A stretch of 64,000 nt of DNA. Origin: Onthophagus taurus. Lineage: Eukaryota > Arthropoda > Insecta > Coleoptera > Scarabaeidae. Positions 56,801-64,000 of the stretch are shown in pieces. The translations under genes were made by a program, and so were the position numbers. The stretch covers positions 5,835,501-5,899,500 of the forward strand of contig NC_091970.1 in assembly GCF_036711975.1 (NCBI RefSeq). The letters run 5' to 3'. Below the pieces are notes generated by a model. The model was given only the letters and a program-made list of their open reading frames with translations, was not told the origin of the DNA and searched no databases. Each line of letters starts with the position of its first letter. Position 1 is the stretch's first letter.

Positions 56801-57744
56801 GGGAATTTAAAGGCGATGAGGGAACAACGTTTGAATAAAAATTCTTTTTAATGAACCATTAAATCATAATCCACAAAGAATTTCATTCCAGTTATTATCA
56901 ATTTTTAGTTTCAACCCAAAAATCCCCTCAAAATCATGAATTGGTGGATTGTAAACTCGATTTATAATAAAAATTTTAAAACCTTTTATGAATTAATTTG
57001 CATAAATCATTGAAATTATTCAAAAACTAACCTGTTTCGGTTGTAAAACCTTAATAGAATGCAATGTAGCCGCCCCTCCTTGTAAAATCCTCAAATTCAA
57101 TCGCCCCCTCATCTCAGCCGTAGTCGCCGTAGCACTCTTTAACTGCCTCTCAAACTCCTTTTCAACTCTCAATTGCAATGGCCCAAGTACAAACTCACTT
57201 TTAACAGTTGTATGATCACTCATAGTCGTTACTGTAACATCCCCATCCCGTCTCAAAGTACTCAAACCAAACAACGTAGCCCTCGCTTTTTGAACATTTT
57301 TCCCACTAATTTTCGTTTTATTTTTCGTCTTAGTATTTTTCGTCTTATTAGGAACACTCGAAGGTTTCTTCGTTTTCGCCCGATTCTCAACGTTGTATTC
57401 CTCGCGATTACTCACCCCCGTTTTTGAGATTAACACAAAGTTAGGGTTTGAATATGAGGTGTTTAAATTTCTCGCCAATTCGATTTCGCCCATTTTATTC
57501 GTTGCTTCTTGGCGGTTTAACGGCGTTTTTGATTTCTTTTTGTTTGATTTGCGCTTTTTGATTTTGTTGTTGTTGTTGTTGGCGGGGTTATGTTTTGTTG
57601 TTGATTTTTTGTGTAATTTAACTCGAACGGGGTCGTAAGATTTTCCTAAAATTGTGTTTATCCGTTCGATTATTGTATCGACAAATCGGTTGTATTTTGC
57701 TATGTAAACGGAGGGGATTTTTTGATCGCGTGAGTTCAATGAAC
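53859..57744 (-). CDS. Unrecognised Lys-rich protein, 5' exon not located
   Basis: I do not recognise this protein. Two exons, 57032-57744 and 53859-54002, join in phase 0 and encode at least 284 residues. The upstream exon starts in phase 2 after an acceptor (TTTTAG), so a further 5' exon carrying the ATG must exist; I could not place it. The first part (IPSVYIAKYNRFVDTIIERI) looks folded. Residues about 45-155 are a Lys-, Asn- and Ser-rich linker with poly-Asn and basic clusters. The C-terminal 130 residues look structured and non-repetitive, with GPLQLRVEKEFERQL, TTAEMRGRLNLRILQGG and NHEKTKEFMWNKSSRIAKVV. Composition suggests a nuclear or cytoskeletal protein; that is only inference. Its 3-kb intron holds a large satellite. 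Confidence 0.7.
54590..56960. repeat. Satellite with 345-bp dimeric higher-order repeat
   Basis: Fourteen monomers of about 157-173 bp can be counted by the anchor GAATAAAGTTTGAATAA, at about 54601, 54758, 54927, 55100, 55272, 55445, 55617, 55790, 55962, 56135, 56307, 56480, 56651 and 56822. From 55272 the monomers alternate between two types, giving four nearly identical dimers spaced exactly 345 bp apart. The monomers at both edges are diverged and of one type only. The array lies within one intron. Confidence 0.95.
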
Positions 57745-58380
57745 CTAAAATTTAAAAAAAAGAAAAGATTTTTTTTGTGTTTTGTTTAGGGGTCATGGCC
57801 ATCTTCTTCATGTGGTGATTTAGATTTTAGGTGAGGCTTATTCATTAAGGAAGAGTTTTTTTTAGAAAGTTTTTGAAATTGAAACGAAACGCGGATGAAG
57901 GTCACCCAGTGACCCACTTCCGGGGCGAGCTGGTTCTGTTCTTTTTTTCTTTATTTTTGAATTCGTCTACTTTCGTTTGAGCTTTCTAAAGTTTGATATC
58001 ACTTTGTACGTCTATATATTTTCAAATTTTTGTTTTGAAGATCCCAAAACCCACCACAAAGCAAAAGCAAAAAGCTGAAGAAGAGAAAAAAGAATTTTTA
58101 GGAAATTAAAATAAATAAAACTCATTTGTTTTTTCGATTTTTTCTAAAAACCATCTATTTTTCTTTTTTTTTGCACATCAAAATCAATAAATATCTACTA
58201 ACTAAAAAAAAATGTAATTAAATAAAAATTTTGCGAAAATAAATTAAACAGAGCGCAAAAAGAAGAAGTACTACTAAAAAGGCGGGAAATTTGAAAAATT
58301 TGAAAATATTAATTTGCTAAAATGCAAATTTTAACATTTCTTTGTTAACTTTTTGAACCTTTATGGTTAAAAAAAAAGTT
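57745..58380. other. Between Lys-rich and Asp-rich genes
   Basis: Probably upstream sequence of the Lys-rich gene and 3' UTR of the Asp-rich gene. I searched for the missing 5' exon of the former without a convincing candidate. No repeats. Confidence 0.35.
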
Positions 58381-59266
58381 TTATCGAACCTTCAATGTTT
58401 TTTTGACCTTCCTACTTTTATTCCGGTGCCCTTTCGAAGAAGACGACCGTTTCTTATGACTCGATTTAGACTCACGTGATCTCTTAGCCTCGATGACATC
58501 TTCCAAATCGTCGTCGTCATCGTCATCATCCTCCGCGCCATCATCGTCATCGTCGTCATCGTCATCATCCGCTAAATCATCTAAATCACCTTCATCGTCG
58601 TCATCATCATCATCTTCTGCTTCCTCCTCCTCATCTTCGATTGGTTGAACAACAACCGGTTCTTGAATTGTGTTTTGAATGGCATCGGGGTCTTTATCGA
58701 TTAAAGAATCAGCTCCTGGGGCGTCTGTGTAAACTTCTTGATCGGCAGTTTCTGCAGCTTGAGCGACTTCTTCTTGGGCGTTTTGAACTGCATCTTCGGG
58801 TGTTTGAACTGGAGCGGGTTGGGCTGGTTCATCATCATCGTCGTCGTCGTCGTCGTCATCATCTTCTAGAATTAATTGATTAAGAAATGAATTATTAATA
58901 ATAAATTAAGTTACCTCCTAAGATATCATCGAAAATTCCATCGAAATAATCATCATCATCATCTGATGCGTCATCATCGTCGTCATCATCATCTAAATCC
59001 AACCCTAAATCATCGTCGTCATCGTCATCATCATCATCGGTTGATTGCCTCCCCGTTTCTTTAACTTCTTCGATTTTCGTTGGATTTTCTTGGAAAACCC
59101 CTAATTTCTCTTCTTCTTTAATCCCGGTTGTTTCGATTTGTTTTATTTCCTCTAAATTTTCTGTTGGCGTTTCTTTTGGGCTCTCTTCGCTGTTAATTAT
59201 GATTGGGTTTGAATTGGCGTGTAAAACGCAAAGAGCTATTATTGTTAAACAAAACGGGATCTTCAT
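58381..59266 (-). CDS. Secreted Asp-rich acidic protein with basic tail
   Basis: I know no named orthologue. Exons 58915-59266 and 58381-58865 join (phase 1) to give 278 residues. Residues 1-20 (MKIPFCLTIIALCVLHANSN) are a signal peptide with cleavage near SNP. The mature protein is acidic: Glu-rich near the N-terminus, then five or more runs of 5-12 Asp, with LGLDLDD and YFDGIFDDILGG between. A second Glu/Gln/Ala-rich part (VQNAQEEVAQAAETAD) precedes further Asp runs. The last 35 residues reverse charge, with EAKRSRESKSSHKKRSSSSK then basic residues to the end. There are no Cys in the mature chain that I can see. Asp-rich secreted proteins elsewhere bind calcium or mineral; that role is inference. 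A 5' UTR intron (59279-59365) precedes the ATG. TATAAGAG at about 59682-59689 (minus) is a likely TATA box. Confidence 0.85.
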
Positions 59267-59681
59267 TTTCGGTTTTTTCTGCAAATAAAAAGGTGTTATT
59301 GAACTCTAACTGTTTTCTGATTGTTTAACGTTTAAGTTAACATCCGCATTCTATCAAAATCTTACCACGTCTTCAACCCTGGAAAGTATTTTTCTAGGTC
59401 AAGACCAAGTTGTAACACTAAAAACACACGCGCGACGTGAAGAAGATGAAGAGGTATTGACCGCGGATGACCGCGATCTTTACAGTTCTTCCTTTAAAAT
59501 AATTTGCAACAATTTCCTCCACTTCTTTTAATTATGTTCAACAATTTCTTCTTTAACAATTTGTTTTTTTTTAACAAATTATTTTTTTTTGTGTATTAAA
59601 ACTTTAATCAATCACGTTTTGATGTGTGGCCTTAACACTGACCTCTTCGCGACTAACAGGACGTCGCCGAGGCGAACTCGC

Positions 59682-59689
59682 CTCTTATA
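59682..59689 (-). promoter_or_regulatory. Probable TATA box of Asp-rich gene
   Basis: On the minus strand TATAAGAG lies about 25-30 bp before a TCAGTG-like initiator near 59640-59660. A donor GTAAG at 59361-59365 and the acceptor before 59278 then define a short 5' UTR intron. No transcript is available to confirm. Confidence 0.45.
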
Positions 59690-60129
59690 CTCCTTCGGTG
59701 ACGTCGTGTTCGATGGTTTTCCTCTACCACTTTTATTTAATAAGTTTTATAGAGGAAAGAAGAAGAATTAAAACTCAACACTTATTAAATAAATTATAAA
59801 TATAAATCAAAGCTTAAAAAGAAATTGAAGCAATAACGAACAAAATAATGGGGGGAAAGTATTGGTTTAACCAATTTTTCTTTGGGCAATTTTTACAACA
59901 AAAGTATTTTTGTTTTAAATGATATGGATGAAATTGGTGAAATTTTATGTGAGATTGTGGTCACTTTTCCAGGTCAGTGGAGCCAAGACAAAGTGGAAAA
60001 TGCATATTTATAAAGACCATATATCACAATTTAGCATATAGAGCTAGTTGTAACGGTTTAATCAGAACCATGACCTCTTTAACCTCATTAATGGGGGGAT
60101 AAAAAGGAAATTTATTATTTTAAGTTTAA

Positions 60130-60610
60130 CTGTCAAAGTTGTCAAAATTTAAGATGTCATATCTAATTCAATTTTGATGATTAAGAAATGATTTTTATAA
60201 CAAATTAAAGATAAAATATCCCTCTTTAAAATGATATATAACACCATATCATTTCATTATTAATTTTTTCAAAAAAATGATTTTCAAAAATTCTAACCTA
60301 AAATTGTTGGTGAAAGAAAATTGCCAAACTTTATGACATCATATCTAGTTTATTTTTGATGATTAAAAAATAATTTTTATATCACATTAAAGATAAAAGC
60401 CCCCTCTTTAAAATGATATATAATACCATATCATTTCATTATTAATTTTTTCAAAAAACAACCTGATTCTAACCTAAAATTGTTGGTGAAAGAAAATTGC
60501 CAAACTTTATGACATCATATCTAGTTTATTTTTGATGATTAAGAAATGATTTTTATATCAAATTAAAGATAAAAGCGCCCTCTTTAAAATGATATATGTA
60601 TAACACCTTG
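60130..60610. repeat. Three-copy tandem repeat, about 180-bp unit
   Basis: GATGTCATATCTA or GACATCATATCTAGTTTATT starts units at about 60152, 60333 and 60512. Each is followed by TTTGATGATTAA, TTAAAGATAAAA and CTCTTTAAAATGATATATxx. Copies 2 and 3 are almost identical over their shared length, including CTAAAATTGTTGGTGAAAG. Confidence 0.82.
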
Positions 60611-60619
60611 TCATTTCAC

Positions 60620-61130
60620 ACCTTGTCAAAGAAGTTGGTCACAAAAAAGAGAAACTGAAAAGATAAGAAAGCAACTAAACCAAGAGGAAGGAAATTAATA
60701 TGAGACTACGAATAGAAGAATGATATTTGAATGAGAAGAATATGATATTGGACAAAGAGAAGGAAGTCTTCAAAAAGTAGTTAAAAGTAAAACTGGAAGT
60801 GACATAGAGGTCCTGAATAGAGACTGGAAAGAAATTGAGCAAGCATGAAAACGAAATCGAACTGGAGAGAAAGAAAAAATGGTAGGGTGGAAAAAAGGAA
60901 GATTGTAAAGAAACTGGTAATACAAGAAACATACTGAAAAGTGACTGGAAAGAGATGAAAATTACTAATAATAAAAGAAGGAGCAATCTCCGCCTTTTCT
61001 TCAGTACAAGTGAAAAAAAGATTGGACGAAAAGAAGAGACAGGACAAAGTTTGGAAAGGTTCTTGCCTTTCCAAGAAAGCTGCTAGGAAAAGATAACTAG
61101 ACAGAAAGAAGAGATTGGAAGAAAACTGCT
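60620..61130. repeat. Purine-rich strand-biased tract
   Basis: About 500 bp with a strong A/G bias on this strand and loose repetition of GAxTGGAAAGAxA words. There is no coding potential on the plus strand; long minus-strand frames are the expected by-product of a pyrimidine-rich complement. Confidence 0.5.
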
Positions 61131-62330
61131 AGTACCTAACTACGATCTTAAGATACGATTTTTTAAGTTTCTGTTCTTAAAATCTAAAATAGTGAAATGG
61201 TATTAATTCATTTCTGATGCAATTATTAATGGATTTTTTTAAGAAAATTTCTTACATAATTTTTTATTTTTACAAAAACCAATAACATTAGATCGATTTA
61301 ATAAATGAAGTAATCGAATAAATACTTTCGACGGCGGAGTAAAAGACCTCAATGGCCTTTATCGATGTCTGACCCAGAGCAATCAAGGAACCATAACGGC
61401 GGTGAAAGTTCTCGGTATACAACGCATTGATTTCGGTTTAACGGGCTCTTCTCTTCTTCTTCTCTCTTCAACGTTAAACTTCTTTTGCGTTCGTATTCAT
61501 ACCGCCAACTGAAACCCAAATACCACGGCGTAATTTTTTTACTCTTCATATTACAATTATGTATACGTTTCCTCAACCGGAAGTATGACCTCAAGTTAAC
61601 TTTACAAAACAAGAAGTGTTAAAGACCCGATTCGAAACGAAAATGGAATTGAGGACGTTTATTTTAAATTTTAACGTTTGTCACTTTTTAAGGATAAAAT
61701 GGAAATGGTAAAATTATAAGAAAATTGTGATAAATGGGGAAGGAAATGAGCTTTCACCTTGAATGGAATGCGCGTGTTTAGATTCGTAGTCGTGTTTAAA
61801 GGCAAAATGAAATTAAAACTAGTTTTTGAAATTGAAAAGTCGCCGTGGAAGAAAAAGAAGAAGAACCAGCGACGACCCACTGAGGCCGACGCACGTCCGC
61901 TGACCTACAAACGATGGGGCCATCGAGAACGATGAAGAAAAGGTGGAGACTTAGCAGGTGTGACAAGGTCACATTCTTCGTTTCTTCAATGTTATTAGCC
62001 CAAAGAAATTTCTTTGTCTCTATTATTAAATGGTTTCGATCGATTTCATTCAACATTAATCAAACTTTTCATAATATGTTATTTCGTTCCAAATTCATAA
62101 ATTAATTTCTTATTTATTATATATTATTAAAAAGTACCATTAATATAGATTAGATATATTTCTTTCGGGGAAAAAAAATTTGTGTGCTTGAAATGTTTTA
62201 GATGATTAAAGTAAAATGTCTTGAAGCAAAATTGTCATCGATACTTTTGATGCAGGAACCTTCTTAATCTATGAATAAGGTCAGAGGACTGGATGGCTAA
62301 GATGAAAAACCGTAAAGCTGTCAGCCAAAA
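61131..62330. other. Intergenic, no clear gene
   Basis: A GC-richer patch near 61330-61600 and another at 61870-61940 have no recognisable content. Small open frames on both strands look like chance. Confidence 0.35.
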
Positions 62331-62339
62331 ATTTGAAAT

Positions 62340-62500
62340 GGAAATGTGGAAATCAGGGCTGCGTTCTTAACCCTCTGCTGGTTAATCTTACATTACCCTA
62401 AAATCTACTTTATGCGAATGACATCGTCCTTAACGCCAAGACTGCAACCGAGCTCCAGAACACACTTTAAAAAGTGTGGAAGTCAAGATGAGCGGACCAA
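62340..62500 (+). mobile_element. LINE remnant, reverse-transcriptase core
   Basis: Translation gives NQGCVLNPLLVNL then, after a stop, LLYANDIVLNAKTATELQNT. These match QGCVLSPLLFNLY and YADDIVLIA of LINE reverse transcriptases. The catalytic YADD reads YAND and stops interrupt the frame, so this is a fossil. Confidence 0.75.
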
Positions 62501-62664
62501 AAACGGAACACTTAGAAAACGGTTTTGGTCAAGGTTTAGCCACAATTTACGTATTTGGGATCTTCTACCTGGTGGACTAGCAAATCCAAAATCCTAAATG
62601 AAAGTAATAAATCTAAACCGAGAACCAAAGACAAAATGTCGTGCCCAACCCAACGCCTGTACTA

Positions 62665-63000
62665 TTAAGCTATGTTGCATTTGATGTGGGACAGTGCAAG
62701 TGCATAGTAGTTTCTAACTACTATGGTTATTACATTCTAGAAACGTGCCCTATTATGAGCTGAACTTATTTCTAAAATTTCATTTTCCTGGTGTTATGAT
62801 ATCATGAAAAAAACTTAAACCAAAATTTTCCGCCATTTTTGAAGGCGCGTGGCTCCCCAGGGGAGTCGAAGTCACTCATAGTTCATATAAGAAAGTATCC
62901 TTAAATTTTGCTAAAGAATCACTCCCTGAAATTTGGAAACGTCATTCAGATACACCTGTATATTGCGAGTTATATGAAACTCTCGGTATACGTAAACAAA
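62665..63000. repeat. Fragments of the dispersed family seen in FoxJ1 intron
   Basis: CTATGTTGCATTTGATGTGG with GACAGTGCAAGTG at about 62670, and TTGCGAGTTATATGAAACTC at about 62964, match the right flank of the FoxJ1 intron insertion (26920-26985). Confidence 0.55.
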
Positions 63001-63196
63001 CATAAACTCTTTATTTCTTGAGTTTAATAACACTTGTGTAGTGTTTAGATAATTATTAATACAAATATTATTATTATATTGATAATTTCCACATTTGATT
63101 TATAATCTATAACATAACCCAACTTTTTTGCATGTGTCAAACTTATACAATTTCCTCATGTAATATCACAAATAAATCATTTTTAATTAAAAAACC

Positions 63197-63427
63197 ATGT
63201 CGAAATCTCAATTAAAAGAAGTGTAAGTACAAATATCATTACAATTACCATCTAATTATATTAACCCTCAATTTAAACATAACCTAAAAAAAAAATCTGT
63301 TTTTAGATTTGAAGTAGAATCAAAACACAGCGCTTTTTACACGGAAGGAAATGTAAAATGGCACGAAAATGATTTGTATTATTATGCTTTAACTCATATT
63401 TCGATTAGTTTCGTTAAAATTAGCTGA
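63197..63427 (+). pseudogene. Truncated tandem copy of TBL3-like 5' end
   Basis: An exon of 26 nt (63197-63222) and a second exon from 63307 match the intact-looking copy at 63784. Near 63402 the homology stops, and the frame ends at TGA 63425-63427 after 48 residues (MSKSQLKEVFEVESKHSAFY at the start). It includes its own upstream region, so it might still be transcribed, but it could not make a WD40 protein. Confidence 0.8.
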
Positions 63428-63783
63428 AGAAGAAGAAATTCACAATCTTGAAGTGACATAATAGGACGTAACCTAACTTGTCAATTTTCTTTTAAACATA
63501 CTTATTGAAGCCTATTATTTGTAATCATATAATGAAACTTTTTGAAACTTTAATCATAAACTACTTATTTACCTTTTTACATAAACATAAAGCAATATTA
63601 ACATTTAAATTTAAAAATTAATTGGGGTACGTTCATAAAAGTTTGTTTAAGAACGTTTTGTATAACCCATAATTTCCACATTTGATTTATAATTTATAAC
63701 ATAACCCAACTTTTTTGCATGTGTCAAACTTATACAATTTTCTCATGTAATATCACAAATAAATCATTTTTAATTAAAAAACC

Positions 63784-64000
63784 ATGTCGAAATCTCAATT
63801 AAAAGAAGTGTAAGTACAAATATCATTACAATTACCACCTAATTATATTAACTCTTAATTTAAACATAACCTAAAAAATTTCTGTTTTTAGATTTGAAGT
63901 AGAATCAAAACACAGCGCTTTTTACACGGAAGGAAATGTAGAATGGCACGAAAACGATTTGTATTGTTATGCTTCAACTCACATTTCAGTTTTTGATACA
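63784..64000 (+). CDS. TBL3/UTP13-like WD40 protein, 5' end only
   Basis: Exons 63784-63809 and 63892 to the window edge give MSKSQLKEVFEVESKHSAFY, then TEGNVEWHENDLYCYASTHI and SVFDT. This resembles the N-terminus of TBL3 (UTP13), a nucleolar WD40 protein of the U3 small-subunit processome: a short leader, an xFYxGGxVxW step, and the first WD strand. Only 45 residues are visible, so the call rests on pattern, not on a full domain. A near-identical truncated copy lies 587 bp upstream, including the promoter region. Confidence 0.6.

Noticed and set aside
57393-57638. Plus-strand frames opposite the Lys-rich gene
   Set aside because: They overlap a well-supported minus-strand exon and have no features of their own.
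60675-61074. Minus-strand frames of about 100 codons rich in Phe, Leu and Ser
   Set aside because: They are the pyrimidine complement of a purine-rich tract, which rarely produces stops in that direction.

Overview
The window is nuclear DNA of an insect, most likely a beetle or another holometabolous insect outside the flies. It is AT-rich, its genes have short GT-AG introns of roughly 50-90 nt, and its gene set is typically insect: a yellow-family protein, Smurf, FoxJ1 and a GH1 beta-glucosidase relative. An MSH4 gene is present, which Drosophila lacks. Rebuilding exons by hand and checking that splice phases close gives thirteen recognisable or well-supported protein genes, plus a partly duplicated fourteenth at the right edge.

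Left to right: MSH4 (minus, 3' end off the window; meiotic recombination); a GH1 beta-glucosidase-like gene (plus) with an intact frame but without its catalytic residues; a two-dsRBD RNA-binding protein (minus) head to head with the SREBP-regulating gene SPRING (plus); Smurf E3 ligase (minus); SPF30/SMNDC1 splicing factor (minus); FoxJ1 (minus; ciliary transcription factor); a gene-poor repeat region; an intronless yellow-family gene (minus); two large foldback elements; CEP112-like centrosomal coiled-coil gene (plus); Atg18/WIPI2 (minus; autophagy) head to head with an MMD-like PAQR gene (plus); an unrecognised Lys-rich protein (minus) with a large satellite in its intron; a secreted Asp-rich acidic protein (minus); and the 5' end of a TBL3/UTP13-like gene (plus), present twice in tandem with the first copy broken.

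The genes do not form one pathway; this is ordinary mixed euchromatin. Most of what is unusual is repeat structure. Two introns hold dimeric higher-order satellites (about 360 bp in FoxJ1, exactly 345 bp in the Lys-rich gene). A pogo-like element accounts for all but 76 nt of a Smurf intron. Three foldback elements, several 2-3-copy tandem duplications, four LINE or LINE-like remnants and a dispersed CTAGTTCTAG-rich family make up much of the rest. A short AGRTGGCGC motif resembling the CTCF core recurs through the window.

The best candidates for unusual biology are the GH1 pseudoenzyme, the Asp-rich secreted protein, the duplicated TBL3 5' end and the two intronic dimeric satellites. Family calls rest on recognising motifs by eye; no database search was run.
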